A stretch of DNA of 64,000 nucleotides. Origin: an uncultured Clostridium sp. GTDB taxonomy: Bacteria > Bacillota > Clostridia > TANB77 > CAG-508. The position numbers and the translations under genes are program-made. The stretch lies in the NCBI GenBank assembly GCA_930989765.1, contig CAKNNA010000002.1, forward strand, positions 1-64,000, read 5' to 3'. Under the pieces are notes generated by a model, which had not been told where the DNA came from, ran no database searches, and saw only the letters and a list, made by a program, of their open reading frames with translations. The first letter of the stretch is position 1. Each line of letters starts with the position of its first letter. Shown here in pieces: positions 44,501 to 55,900 of this stretch.

Positions 44501-44680
44501 AAAAACCTCCCCAAAACATATATTTAATCAAAATTTACCATAATAAAAAAATTTTTTCAATATAAGAATAAAAAAAACAAAAATGAACAAAATAATACAA
44601 AATAAACAATAAATTAATAAACAAAAATTAATTTAAATAAACACAAATTATGTATAAAAAGCGAAAGGAAGGAGAAAAAA

Positions 44681-44869
44681 ATGAAAGTTATAGATAAAAT
44701 AGCATTAGTGCTAATTATAATAGGTGCAATAAATTGGGGGCTAATAGCACTATTTGAATTTGACTTAGTAGCAACACTATTTGGAGAAATGTCAATGATA
44801 TCAAGAATAGTTTATGGACTAGTAGGATTATCAGGATTATGGGGAATCAAATTATTATTTGATGACTAA
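44681..44869 (+). CDS. DUF378 membrane protein
   Basis: 62 residues: MKVIDKIALVLIIIGAINWGLIALFEFDLVATLFG, then a second helix ending GLSGLWGIKLLF, a textbook DUF378 sequence of two membrane helices. Function unknown. GAAAGGAAGGAG precedes the ATG. A REP-like repeat begins at its stop codon. Confidence 0.85.
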   Translation: MKVIDKIALVLIIIGAINWGLIALFEFDLVATLFGEMSMISRIVYGLVGLSGLWGIKLLFDD

Positions 44870-44970
44870 TGGTTAATCAGGGACAGGTCCCGAGTGACCA
44901 AAAATGGTTAATCGGGACCTGTCCCCAATTAACCATTTTTGGTCAGTCGGGACCTGTCCCCAATTAACCA
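44870..44970. repeat. REP-like inverted repeat with GGGACAGGTCCC core
   Basis: 44870-44912 and 44928-44970 are 43-base arms, reverse complements with about four mismatches. CGGGACCTGTCCCCAATTAACC additionally recurs as a direct repeat. It has no open frame and sits between DUF378 and the ABC-F gene. Confidence 0.75.
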
Positions 44971-45051
44971 AATCCCAAACAAAGCATTGCAAATAAAGCG
45001 AAAATAGTGTATAATACCAAAAGTAAAAAACATATCGCAAGGAGGAAGTAA

Positions 45052-46635
45052 ATGTTAAGTGCAAATGGAGTTACAGTAAGATTTGGAAAGAGAGTTTTAT
45101 TTGAAGATGTTAATATAAAATTTACAAAAGGTAATTGCTACGGAATTATTGGTGCAAATGGAGCTGGAAAGTCTACATTTTTAAAAGTTTTATCAGGGGA
45201 AATAGAGCCAAGTAAAGGTGATGTTACACTTGATAAAGGAGAAAGATTATCTATTTTAAAACAAGACCACTTTGCTTATGAAGATTATACAGTTATGGAC
45301 ACAGTTTTAATGGGAAATAAAGAACTTTATGATATCATGAAAGAAAAAGAAGCAATATATGCTAAACCAGATTTTTCTGAAGAAGATGGTATGAAAGCTG
45401 CAAAGCTTGAAGAGAGGTTTCAAGAGTTAGATGGTTGGAATGCAGAATCAGATGCTGCAATGATCTTAAATGATTTAGGAATTATACCAGATACACACTA
45501 TAAATATATGAAAGAAATTGAAGCAAGGGAAAAAGTTAAAGTATTACTTGCACAAAGTTTATTTGGAAATCCAGATGTATTATTATTAGATGAGCCAACA
45601 AATGACTTAGATTTAAAAAGTATAAATTGGCTACAAGAATTTTTAATGAACTATGAAAATACAGTAATTGTTGTATCACATGATAGATATTTTTTAAATA
45701 AAGTTTGTACATATATAGCAGATGTTGATTTTGGAAAAATAAAAGTATATCCTGGAAACTATGACTTCTGGTATGAATCAAGTCAGCTTGCATTAAAACA
45801 AGCAAGAGAGCAAAACAAGAAAAAAGAAGAGAAAATTAAAGAATTACAAGACTTTATAGCAAGGTTTAGTGCAAATGCCTCAAAATCTAAGCAAGCAACT
45901 TCAAGAAAGAAAACATTAGAAAAAATAGAGCTAGAAGAAATAAAACCATCAAATAGAAAATATCCATATGTAGACTTCAAACCAGATAGAGAGCCAGGAA
46001 AAGAAATTTTACAAGTAAAAAATATTTCAAAAACAATAGATGGAGTAAAATTACTAAATAAAGTTTCATTTACAGTAAAAGAAGGAAATAAAATAGCATT
46101 TTTAGCAGAAAATGAACTTGCCAAAACAGTATTATTTCAAATAATTGCAGGAGAAATAGAACCTGACGAAGGAAATTTAATATGGGGAACAACAATTACA
46201 AAAGACTACTTCCCAAAAGATAATAATTATTTATTTGAAACAGATGAAAATATAACAGACTGGCTTAGAAAATACTCAAAAGACCCAGATGAAACATATG
46301 TAAGAAGCTTTTTAGGAAGAATGCTATTTTCAGGAGATGAAGCTTTAAAAGAAGTAAAAGTTTTATCTGGAGGAGAAAAAGTAAGATGTGTACTTTCTAA
46401 AATGATGCTTTCAGGAGCAAATTTCTTAATTTTTGATGAGCCAACAAACCACTTAGATATGGAAAGCATAACAGCTGTAAATGAAGGAATGAAAAAATTT
46501 ATTGGAAATATTTTATTTACATCACATGACCATGAACTAATGCAAACTGTAGCAAATAGAATTATTGATATAAAAGAAAATGGTGAAATAATTGACAAAG
46601 AATGCACATATAACGAATATTTAGGAGTTGAGTAA
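45052..46635 (+). CDS. ABC-F family ATPase
   Basis: 527 residues with two ABC domains and no membrane part. Domain 1: Walker A GANGAGKST, LLLDEPTNDLDL, with EAREKVKVLLAQ where a canonical LSGGE would be. Domain 2: a degenerate Walker A (AENELAKTVL), intact LSGGEKVR and FLIFDEPTNHLDM. The linker between them is basic and coiled. YkpA/YbiT-type ABC-F proteins act on ribosomes at the E site or in translation control. AAGGAGG precedes the ATG. Confidence 0.9.
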   Translation: MLSANGVTVRFGKRVLFEDVNIKFTKGNCYGIIGANGAGKSTFLKVLSGEIEPSKGDVTLDKGERLSILKQDHFAYEDYTVMDTVLMGNKELYDIMKEKEAIYAKPDFSEEDGMKAAKLEERFQELDGWNAESDAAMILNDLGIIPDTHYKYMKEIEAREKVKVLLAQSLFGNPDVLLLDEPTNDLDLKSINWLQEFLMNYENTVIVVSHDRYFLNKVCTYIADVDFGKIKVYPGNYDFWYESSQLALKQAREQNKKKEEKIKELQDFIARFSANASKSKQATSRKKTLEKIELEEIKPSNRKYPYVDFKPDREPGKEILQVKNISKTIDGVKLLNKVSFTVKEGNKIAFLAENELAKTVLFQIIAGEIEPDEGNLIWGTTITKDYFPKDNNYLFETDENITDWLRKYSKDPDETYVRSFLGRMLFSGDEALKEVKVLSGGEKVRCVLSKMMLSGANFLIFDEPTNHLDMESITAVNEGMKKFIGNILFTSHDHELMQTVANRIIDIKENGEIIDKECTYNEYLGVE

Positions 46636-47203
46636 ATTGCTAAAAAAAGTAAAAATACAAGAATTTAAAGATTTATACAGAAAACATATTGTAAAAGACT
46701 TTCCAAAAACAGAAAGACCAAATTTAAAAGGATTTAGAAGAAGAATATTAAAAAATAATGAACAAGTATTTATTTTTGAAGAAAACGAAATAAAAAAAGG
46801 ATATTGCTTAGCATCAGAAATAGGAGAATATATACTAGTCACATTTTTAGCAGTATATAAAGAAAATAGAGGTCAAGGCATAGGAACAAAAATATTAAAA
46901 GAACTAAAAGAAAAATACGAAAACAAAAAAGGAATTCTACTTGAAGTAGAAAACCCAGATTTTGCAGAAAATGATAAAGAAAAAGAAATACAACTAAAAA
47001 GAATCAAATTTTATGAAAAATCAAAATTTGAAATTGTACCAAACTTAAATATAAAACTATTTTTTGTTAATTTTAAAATTATGATTTATCAAGCACAAAA
47101 ACAAAAAATCGAAAAAGAAGAAATTATAGATAGTTTATATAAATACTATCAAAAAAATATAGGGAAAAAAATATTTGAATTTATGCAAGTTGAAACAAAG
47201 TAA
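46628..47203 (+). CDS. GNAT-family acetyltransferase
   Basis: 191 residues. FLAVYKENRGQGIGTKILKELKEKY is the acetyl-CoA binding motif A (RGQGIG) of GNAT enzymes, and RIKFYEKSKFEIV is motif B. Substrate unknown. Starts with TTG overlapping the ABC-F stop by 8 bases; a second TTG three codons later is possible. Confidence 0.8.
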   Translation: MSKLLKKVKIQEFKDLYRKHIVKDFPKTERPNLKGFRRRILKNNEQVFIFEENEIKKGYCLASEIGEYILVTFLAVYKENRGQGIGTKILKELKEKYENKKGILLEVENPDFAENDKEKEIQLKRIKFYEKSKFEIVPNLNIKLFFVNFKIMIYQAQKQKIEKEEIIDSLYKYYQKNIGKKIFEFMQVETK

Positions 47204-47264
47204 AAATATACGAAAAAAGTAAATAAAAAATATTTGACTAAAATACTAGGGATTGTTATAATAG

Positions 47265-47293
47265 GACTGTGAAAACACAGTTCTTTTTTAAAG
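47265..47293 (+). terminator. Hairpin terminator before tex
   Basis: GGACTGTG and CACAGTTC form a stem around AAAA, followed by T6. It lies between the acetyltransferase and tex genes. Confidence 0.7.
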
Positions 47294-47320
47294 AAAATAA
47301 AACAAGAAAGGAAAACCAAA

Positions 47321-49504
47321 ATGGATAAAATAATAAATCAAATTGCAGAAGAATTAAATATAAAAGAAAAACAAGTAGAATCAGCAGTAAAACTAATAGA
47401 TGAAGGAAACACAATACCATTTATAGCACGTTACAGAAAAGAAGTAACAGGAGGCCTAAGTGACGAAACTCTAAGAGATCTAGGGGAAAGACTAAACTAC
47501 TTAAGAAACCTAGAAACCAGAAAAGAAGAAATAATAAAATCAATAGATGAGCAAGGAAAACTAACAGACGAAATCTTACAAGCAGTCGCAATAGCAAAAA
47601 CACTAGCAGAAGCAGAAGATATATATAGACCATACAAACAAAAGAAAAAAACAAGAGCAACAGTTGCAAAAGCAAAAGGACTAGAGCCTTTAGCGAATAT
47701 AATATTAGAACAAAAAGAAACAAAACCAATTGAAGAAATTGCAAAAGAGTATATAAATATAGAAAAGCTTTCAGAAGAAGACATAAAAAACAAAGACAAA
47801 GTAGTAAAAACTGCAGAAGAAGCAATCACAGGAGCATTAGACATAATTGCAGAAGACATATCAGACAATGCAAAATACAGAAAAGAAATAAAAAGGCTAT
47901 GCTACAAAGAAGCACAAATAGTAACAAAAGCAAGCAAAGAAGAAGAAAAATCAAACTATGAAATGTACTATGAATACAAAGAGAGAGTAAAATACATACC
48001 AAGCCACAGAATTCTAGCAATAAACAGAGGAGAAAAAGAAGAATTCTTAAAAGTAAAAATAGAAAAACCAGAAGAAAAAATATTAGAATATATGGAAAAA
48101 GACATAATAAAAGGAGACACCCAATTTACTGAAATGCTAAAAAGCACAATACAAGACAGCTTCAAAAGACTAATAGAGCCATCAATAGACAGAGAAATAA
48201 GGGGAGACCTAACAGAAAGAGCAGAAGACAAAGCAATAAAAGTATTTGGTCAAAACTCAAAACAACTATTACTTGGAGCTCCAATAAAAGGAAAAACAGT
48301 AATGGGGTTTGACCCAGCATACAGAACAGGATGCAAAATAGCAATAATAGACGAAACAGGAAAACTATTAGACTACACAACAGTATACCCAACAGAGCCA
48401 CAAAATGATGTAGAAGGAGCAAAAAAAGAATTACTAAAACTAATAGAAAAAGACAAAGTAGACATGATAGCAATAGGAAATGGAACTGCATCAAGAGAAT
48501 CAGAAATGTTTGTCGCAGATATGATAAAAGAATCACCAAGAACAATACAATATGTAATAGTAAGTGAAGCAGGAGCATCAGTATATTCTGCCTCAAAACT
48601 TGCAACAGAAGAATACCCAGACATAAATGTATCAATAAGAGGAGCGATATCAATAGCAAGAAGGCTTCAAGACCCACTAGCAGAACTTGTAAAAATAGAC
48701 CCAAAAGCAATTGGAGTTGGACAATACCAACACGATGTAAATCAAAAAAAGCTACAAGAAAGCCTAACAGGAGTTGTAGAAGACAGTGTAAACAAAGTAG
48801 GAGTAGATGTAAACACAGCAACACCATCATTACTTTCATATGTATCAGGAATAAATATGACAATAGCAAAAAACATAGTAAAATATAGAGACGAAAATGG
48901 AAAACTAAAAAACAGAAAACAATTACTAAAAGTCCCAAAATTAGGGAAAGTAGCATTTGAACAATGTGCAGGATTCCTAAGAATCCTAGATGGAGATAAT
49001 CCTTTAGAAATAACCGCAGTACACCCAGAAAGCTATGAACCAACAGAAAAACTACTAAAAAATCTAGGATTTAACAAAGAAGATTTAAAAAGCAAAGAAA
49101 AACTAGCAGATTTAAGAGAAAAACTAAAACAAGTGGATATTAAAAAAACAGCACAAGAACTAGAAATAGGAGAAATGACTTTGCAAGACATAATCTCAGA
49201 ACTATCAAAACCAGGAAGAGACCCACGTGAAGACATGCCAAAACCAATTTTAAGACAAGATGTATTAAAACTAGAAGACCTAAAAGAAGGAATGATTTTA
49301 ACAGGGACAGTAAGAAATGTAATAGACTTCGGAGCATTTGTAGATATAGGAGTAAAACATGATGGGCTAGTCCATATTTCAGAAATGAGTGATAAATTTA
49401 TAAAAAATCCATCAGATGTAGTTTCAGTAGGGGATATTGTCAAGGTAAAAGTTATAAAAATTGATAAAGAAAGACAAAAAGTAGGACTTTCTATGAAAGT
49501 ATAG
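47321..49504 (+). CDS. tex: Tex-family RNA-binding protein
   Basis: 727 residues, the usual length of Tex. Visible: the N-terminal helical part with TIPFIARYRKEVTGGLSDETLRDL, YqgF-like core GFDPAYRTGCKIAIID, helix-hairpin-helix NKVGVDVNTATPSLLSYVSGI, and a C-terminal S1 domain (GMILTGTVRNVIDFGAFVDIGVKHDGLVHISEMSD). Tex is a nucleic-acid-binding transcription accessory protein. GAAAGGA precedes the ATG. Confidence 0.95.
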   Translation: MDKIINQIAEELNIKEKQVESAVKLIDEGNTIPFIARYRKEVTGGLSDETLRDLGERLNYLRNLETRKEEIIKSIDEQGKLTDEILQAVAIAKTLAEAEDIYRPYKQKKKTRATVAKAKGLEPLANIILEQKETKPIEEIAKEYINIEKLSEEDIKNKDKVVKTAEEAITGALDIIAEDISDNAKYRKEIKRLCYKEAQIVTKASKEEEKSNYEMYYEYKERVKYIPSHRILAINRGEKEEFLKVKIEKPEEKILEYMEKDIIKGDTQFTEMLKSTIQDSFKRLIEPSIDREIRGDLTERAEDKAIKVFGQNSKQLLLGAPIKGKTVMGFDPAYRTGCKIAIIDETGKLLDYTTVYPTEPQNDVEGAKKELLKLIEKDKVDMIAIGNGTASRESEMFVADMIKESPRTIQYVIVSEAGASVYSASKLATEEYPDINVSIRGAISIARRLQDPLAELVKIDPKAIGVGQYQHDVNQKKLQESLTGVVEDSVNKVGVDVNTATPSLLSYVSGINMTIAKNIVKYRDENGKLKNRKQLLKVPKLGKVAFEQCAGFLRILDGDNPLEITAVHPESYEPTEKLLKNLGFNKEDLKSKEKLADLREKLKQVDIKKTAQELEIGEMTLQDIISELSKPGRDPREDMPKPILRQDVLKLEDLKEGMILTGTVRNVIDFGAFVDIGVKHDGLVHISEMSDKFIKNPSDVVSVGDIVKVKVIKIDKERQKVGLSMKV

Positions 49505-49555
49505 ACATTACCGTTCCCACTAGCACTTTAGTAAATTAATTATTATATTAATAAA

Positions 49556-49598
49556 AAAAAACAAATGATACATATAAAAAAGAATCATTTGTTTTTTT
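49556..49598. terminator. Bidirectional terminator
   Basis: AAAACAAATGAT faces ATCATTTGTTTT with A and T runs outside; it separates convergent tex and the HD-GYP gene. Confidence 0.75.
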
Positions 49599-49619
49599 AA
49601 ATTTGTTTTTTTTAATATA

Positions 49620-50681
49620 TTAATATTTCTTTTGAATTTCCTCAATCTCATCAAAATGATTTTCTAAAATGTCAATAAAAACATCATCAATACTAGGATC
49701 AAACTGAGTACCTCTACCCCTCATAAATTCAGATAATATTTTTTCTTTTGGTAAAGAATCACGATAAGCCCTACGAGAAGACATAGCATCAAAACTATCT
49801 GCAATAGAAGCAATACGAGCTAAATAAGGAATATCTTCTCCAACAAGCCCACTTGGATAGCCTCTTCCATCATATCTTTCATGATGATGTTCAACTATTG
49901 GCAAAATATCTTTAAAAATAGTTGCATTAGAAAGAATATGTACACCAATATTTGGATGTTGTTTTATTTGAGAATATTCATCATCAGTTAGTTTGTCTGC
50001 CTTTTGCAAAATACTATCAGGCACACCAATTTTTCCAATATCATGAAATAAACCACCAATTCTTAAAGTATTTAAATCCTGCTCAGATAAACCTAACTTT
50101 TTACCAATTAAAACAGAAATTTCTGAGACCCTATCAGAATGACCCCTTGTATAAATATCTTTTGCCTCTATAGTATATCTCAAAGTCTCAATAGACTCTA
50201 AATAAGCATGTTCTAATTTTTCATATGTATCAGTTAATTGACTATTAATTTTTCTAATTTGATTCATTTGTTCAATTGATTTAATACCAGATTCAATCAA
50301 AAGTAACAATTGATCAAACTTATCACTTTTCTCACAATAACCTTGAATATCTAATCTTTTAATAGTTTCAAGTGGAGGAGCCAAATCTTTATGCCCTGTT
50401 AGTAATAAAATATATAAATCTTTATTAAATTTACGAATCTCTTCTACGACCTGATCCCCATGGAATGGAGTCATAATAAAGTCTAGAATCATCAAGTCAA
50501 AATGCTGCTTTTTTACAAGCTCAATTGCTTTCATAGGGTCAGTAACACCTGTAAAGTTATAACCTGAACGTTTTAAGAAAATTGATAAAGAATCAACAAT
50601 TCCTTCTTCATCATCGACAGCTATAATGTTATATTTAGCATTTTCGACATTTTCTGACATATTTTGAACGCCCTTTCTCAT
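49620..50681 (-). CDS. Response regulator with HD-GYP output domain
   Basis: 353 residues. The receiver (IIAVDDEEGIVDSL, phospho-Asp in LMILDFIMTP, LLLTGHKD) is joined by a coiled linker to an HD-GYP domain with RGHSDRVSEI, LFHDIGKIGVPDSIL, HHERYDGRGYPSGL. HD-GYP domains hydrolyse cyclic di-GMP or related dinucleotides. GGAGGT is spaced for the ATG at 50681. It lies downstream of a histidine kinase in the same direction, a likely partner. Confidence 0.95.
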   Translation of the reverse strand: MRKGVQNMSENVENAKYNIIAVDDEEGIVDSLSIFLKRSGYNFTGVTDPMKAIELVKKQHFDLMILDFIMTPFHGDQVVEEIRKFNKDLYILLLTGHKDLAPPLETIKRLDIQGYCEKSDKFDQLLLLIESGIKSIEQMNQIRKINSQLTDTYEKLEHAYLESIETLRYTIEAKDIYTRGHSDRVSEISVLIGKKLGLSEQDLNTLRIGGLFHDIGKIGVPDSILQKADKLTDDEYSQIKQHPNIGVHILSNATIFKDILPIVEHHHERYDGRGYPSGLVGEDIPYLARIASIADSFDAMSSRRAYRDSLPKEKILSEFMRGRGTQFDPSIDDVFIDILENHFDEIEEIQKKY

Positions 50682-50760
50682 AATCTGACCTCCATTATTA
50701 AATTTATAGTTATTATATAGATAAGTTCAACAAAAATCAAGTATTTTCGACAATTTTTAT

Positions 50761-50895
50761 TGTCCATTTGGGTATCCATTTGGGGACGTCCATTTGTGTC
50801 CATTTGGGGACAGTTACATTTTGGACATTTTGCCAAAAACTGTTAATAACAAATTCTAACAAAATGTCCAAAATGTAACTGTCCCCAAATGGACA
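50761..50895. repeat. REP-like inverted repeat with GGGGACAGTTAC core
   Basis: 50797-50831 and 50861-50895 are perfect 35-base inverted arms containing TGTCCATTTGGGGACAG and TTTTGGACATTTT. Further partial copies of TCCATTTGGGGAC stand just before it (50762-50796). It fills the gap between kinase and regulator genes. Confidence 0.75.
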
Positions 50896-52947
50896 TTAAT
50901 TATTAATCAAAGGTATAATAATATAAAATGTTGTTCCTTCACCTTTTTTACTATCAAATTTAATATCACCACCAAAGTGAGCCTTTATAGTAGAATATGA
51001 CATATATAAACCTAAACCAGTGCCATTTTTACCTTTTGTTGTAACCATCTCACTAAATAGCTTTGATTTTACATTTTCATCAAGTCCTGTTGCATAATCT
51101 CTAACCACAATTATTAAATTATTATTTTCATCTTTAGAAACTGATAAATCAATATTTTGCTCTGTTTTACCTTCATAAGCTTGAATAGAATTAGAAATCA
51201 TATTATTTATAACTTGTACTAAACTATTTATATCACCATGTAATATTGTATGATTATCTACATTAATAGAAACATTCAAATATATTAAAGCATTTTTTAA
51301 TTCATGTTTCATTAAAATATTAACTCTTTTAATTAATTCTTCTATATCAAAGGTAATATTATCAGCTTCAGAAAGTGTTACTGCTTGTCCTTTTACGGCT
51401 GTTATAACATCAGACATATAACTTGTATAATCTTTAACCTTTTCAAGCCAAGAGTCCATATCTTTTGCAATTTCATGATGGTCAGTAGAAGTTACTTGAG
51501 GATCATCAATAGAAGAATCATATTCAGAAACTAAATCCTTTAAACCTTCAACAGCACCAGAAATAGACATTATAGGAGTTTTTAAGTTATGTGCTATTCC
51601 ACCAATTAATTGACCAAGGGAAGCCAAGCGTTCTTTTTCCATAAGCATACTCTGGTTTTCATGAATTTTTTCTATATTTTTAATAGTTAATTCTTGAATT
51701 TTATTGTAATAATATGATAAGTCACCAAATTCATCATTAGAAACGATAGGTAATATTCTATTTTTATCTTGTGATTCTGCATCTAGAATATCTTTTAAAC
51801 TTGCAGTTGTCTTAATTAAATTATTTGATATATTTCTAGACCAAATATATAATAATATAGAATATACTACTAAAATTATAAGTATCAATTCAAAATAATA
51901 AATAAGTAATTCAGAATCTATAACAGGATATTTAAAACCAAAATACCAAGTATTGCCTTGAGAATCTTTCATATCAACAGTATAAAGTTGTTCATCTACA
52001 CCAAAAGCTTCGTAAAGAATACCACCTGTTTTTTCATAAAAGAAATCCCTATATTTCAAAACAAAATCACTTATAGATCCATTAGGATTAGAAACATATA
52101 TTTCTTCATCATTTGGAGTTATTATAAAATAATAATCAGAACTTGATTGTAAAGGAATTGAAGATAAAATGTCTTTTAATCCTTCAAGAGAAACATCTTC
52201 AGTATCAATTTTTGCCATTTCTATATAAGCCTTGTAGTAATTAGCAGTTGCAAAACCCTCTTGTTGTACAGCCTTTGAATATCCAATTAAAGAAATTACA
52301 ATTAAAATAACAGTAATAAATGGAATCATCTGAAATAGCAAATTTTGAGAATTTGTTATACGATATCCAATATTTTTTTCATATGTTTTGCAAACATCAT
52401 AAGTAGATAATATAACACTATAAAGCATTTTTTGAGTTCCTATTAATAAAATCATAGAAATAATAGAAGCTATAACTATAATCATTAAAGTAAACTTCAA
52501 TATAGCAAAAGACGAAACAAGCATAATAAAATTAAATAAAATACCAATTGCAATTATTAAAATCATTTGTACAAAAAATACTTTATATGGAATATTTATA
52601 CAATCTCTTCTAACATCTCTAATTTCAGAATATGATATTTTTTTATTTGAGTAATATTTTTGTAGATACTTAAAAATCCTTTTCATTAAAACAAAAAATG
52701 ATAAAGTATGTAAAAATACACACAATACATAAGCAATCATATATTGCTGAATATGTGTAAGTTCAGGCAACTCTTTTTGAAAAGCAATTGTCTCTGAATA
52801 AGGCGGAAAGTTTTGAACAAGAGGCATTATATAATACACCAAACATACGGCAACAGCATCTACAACTAAAACCATTAGTAAAAACTTAAGTTTAAAATTT
52901 GTTACTTTCTTTTTTACATTATTTGTTTCTTTAACCAAGTTTAACAT
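50896..52947 (-). CDS. Membrane sensor histidine kinase
   Basis: 683 residues with several N-terminal membrane helices, an extracytoplasmic sensing region (about residues 235-345), a HAMP-like linker, the phospho-acceptor box SLGQLIGGIAHNLKTPIMSISG, and a HATPase domain (NMISNSIQAY, VRDYATGLDE, GTGLGLYMSYSTIKAHFGGDI). It likely phosphorylates the HD-GYP regulator encoded next. Start doubtful: AAAGGAG abuts this ATG with no spacer, and TTG at codon 4 (52938) is at normal distance. Confidence 0.9.
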   Translation of the reverse strand: MLNLVKETNNVKKKVTNFKLKFLLMVLVVDAVAVCLVYYIMPLVQNFPPYSETIAFQKELPELTHIQQYMIAYVLCVFLHTLSFFVLMKRIFKYLQKYYSNKKISYSEIRDVRRDCINIPYKVFFVQMILIIAIGILFNFIMLVSSFAILKFTLMIIVIASIISMILLIGTQKMLYSVILSTYDVCKTYEKNIGYRITNSQNLLFQMIPFITVILIVISLIGYSKAVQQEGFATANYYKAYIEMAKIDTEDVSLEGLKDILSSIPLQSSSDYYFIITPNDEEIYVSNPNGSISDFVLKYRDFFYEKTGGILYEAFGVDEQLYTVDMKDSQGNTWYFGFKYPVIDSELLIYYFELILIILVVYSILLYIWSRNISNNLIKTTASLKDILDAESQDKNRILPIVSNDEFGDLSYYYNKIQELTIKNIEKIHENQSMLMEKERLASLGQLIGGIAHNLKTPIMSISGAVEGLKDLVSEYDSSIDDPQVTSTDHHEIAKDMDSWLEKVKDYTSYMSDVITAVKGQAVTLSEADNITFDIEELIKRVNILMKHELKNALIYLNVSINVDNHTILHGDINSLVQVINNMISNSIQAYEGKTEQNIDLSVSKDENNNLIIVVRDYATGLDENVKSKLFSEMVTTKGKNGTGLGLYMSYSTIKAHFGGDIKFDSKKGEGTTFYIIIPLINN

Positions 52948-52960
52948 CTCCTTTGTAATT

Positions 52961-55900
52961 TTAAAATTTATCTCTTAATAAGTTTAATATAAATTTAATA
53001 TATTCTATATCAATAGGTTTCCAATGTAAACCAATAGAATTTAAATTAGACACAGTTCTGTCTAAGGAAAAACTATTTAAATTACTTGCAAGTAAATATT
53101 CCTTAGTATATTCATTTGTATATTTACCTAAAGCCTGCATAAAATTATCCTCATCAACACATTTAATAGAAATTCCAAGCTCTAAGAGTAATTTCTTAAA
53201 ATCAGAAAAAGTAAACATATTAGAATTAGCAATATGATAAATAGTATAGTTTAAATTTTCTTTAAGTAAAGCAAAAACAAAATCAGAGCATTCATCAACA
53301 GGACTAAGTTCTAAAGGCATAGACATAAAGTCAAATGGAATTATGCCATAATCCACAATAAATTTTAAGGCAGATAAAAATACATTTTGTTTTGCATTTT
53401 TTTGGAATACACCATCTTTAAGTCTAGGCATAATATTACCAACTCTAAAAATATTAGCATTTAAGCCAGATTTTTGTATAGCACATAAAATGTTTTTCTC
53501 AGCTTCAAATTTACTAATTAAATAAGGATTATTATCTAAATTTTGATGTATATATAAACTATCTTCATCAAATATATTTTCATTAATAGCATTTCCCTTA
53601 AAACCAACAATTGAAAGGGTAGAAATATGTGCCAAAGAAATCTTATCAGAACAAAACTTTATAAGATTATCAACACTTTCTACATTATCTTTTCTAATTT
53701 GAGTAGGTTTTACAAAATGGCGAACATTAGCAGCTGAGTTAATAACTGCGGTTACTTCACTTTTTATATGTTCATAAGTAGAAATATCTAATCCTAAATA
53801 TTCTTTAGTTATATCACCATTTAAAATAGTAACTTTTTCTTTAATTAAATCTATTAAATTAGAATCAGATGAAAAATAAAATTTTATCATTGAAGCTAAA
53901 CGTTTATCACCTGACAAATTAATTTTATTACGTATAACACAATATATTTTTTTTGTATCTTTATTTAAAAGCAAATTTTTCAAAAGATGAATACCCAAAT
54001 ATCCAGTAACACCAGTAATTAAAACACATTCTAAAGAAAATGGTTTGGTATCGTTTTTAATTACTGCATCTGAAATATGAGATAAATCTAACTTTAGTAA
54101 AGTTGCAGAATTTTTATTATCAATAAAATAAGCTAAATCCTTAATATTAGAATTATTATAAATATCTTGTATAGTTATTGGATATTGATTTAAGCTACTA
54201 TAAAAACTAGTCAAAGCTAAAGAATCTATGCCTAAATCATCTATAAAATCATCAGTTACAGAAATAGTTTCTAAATTAACAAATTTTTTCAAAATTGATA
54301 ATATATTTTTTTCTGTTTTTGTAGTAGGAGCAACAATAGTGTCCATAGAATGTGAAATATAATCTTTAGCATATTCTAATAATTTTTTTCTGTCAATTTT
54401 ACCAGAAGAATTTCTAGGGAAATTTTTTAATTCTATAATCTTTTTAGGTCTCATATAAAAAGATATATTATTATTTATATAATTCTTGACATTGTATAAA
54501 TTAATATTCTTCTCTTTTTTTACAATAAAAAGTACAATAATTTTTGTATTTTTAAATGGTACAGCAATTGGATAAGTATCAAAATTATCTCCAAGTAAAT
54601 TTTGAATTTTATTTTCTACCTCATTTAATGCAACAAGATAGCCACCATTTACTTTAACAACATCATCATCTCTTCCTAAAAATTCAATTTCACCATTAAA
54701 GTTAATTTTTGCTAAATCGCCAGTCCTATAAGCATGAACATCTTTATTAACAAAAGGATGAAAAATTCGAACAAATTTTTTAGTTGTCTGTTCAGGTAAA
54801 TTCAAATAACCTTTTGCAATATTTGTTATAGAATTATCATCTTCGTATATTATAAGCTCACCTTTAACATTAGGAGGCAATATTTCAAAATTTGAATTTA
54901 CAACAGCAAGCCTAGCACCATAAATTGGTCTACCTATAGAAGTATAATTATTAGAAACTTCATTAGTAGTAATCATCTTACAAGTTGTAAACATAGTAGC
55001 CTCTGTAGGACCATATAAATTCAAAATTTTTAAATTAGGGTAAGCATTAAGTAAACTAGAAATAGTATTTGGCTTTAATGTTTCTCCTCCAGAACCTAAA
55101 ATACGCAAACTAGATAAATTTGCTATACCACGCATATTTTCTAAAGCTATATGTTCAAGCCATTTTGGAATTAAAAATGAGCGAGTTACTTTATGTTTTT
55201 CTATTATTTCTAATACTTTCATTGGATTTAATTCATCATGTTTTTCAACTAAAACAAGTTTTCCACCAAAAAGTAAAGCAGTATATATATCAATTCCAGA
55301 AGCATCAAATGAATATTTTAATAAAGACATTGATACATCTTGAGAACTTGCATGAAGAATAGGGTCTTTACTAATAGAATACATTAATGAACATATATTT
55401 TTATGCATTACCATAGTACCCTTTGGGTTTCCAGTTGAGCCAGAAGTATAAATTATATAAGCTACATCTTCTGGTAAAATATTTATAGCAGTATTAATTG
55501 TTTCTGACAAATTAATAACATCTAAATTATAAATTGGAATAGAAACATCTATACAAGTACTAACACTAGAATTTGTCAAAATACAAAAAGGGTTACAATC
55601 TGATAATATATATTTAATTCTGCTTTCATTTTCATCAGGTAATATTGGAACATAACATCCACCAGCCTGCATTACAGCAAACATAGATACTATCATATCA
55701 ATACTTTTATCAAAGAACAAAGCAACAGGAGAGCCTTTTTTAATGCCTTTTTGTATCAAGAAATTAGCAAGCCTATTAATTTTTTTTGCTAAGTCTTCAT
55801 AAGTAATGGAATTATTACCACAAACAATTGCCGTATTATCAGGAAATTTGCAAGCCATTTTAGAAAACATATCTATAACAGAAAAATTGCAATTTGGTAA

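Noticed and set aside
47421..49443. Long antisense frames over tex
   Set aside because: Leucine-rich shadow translations caused by A-rich coding sequence on the opposite strand; the same holds for antisense frames over acsL-like, T4SS and adhesin genes.
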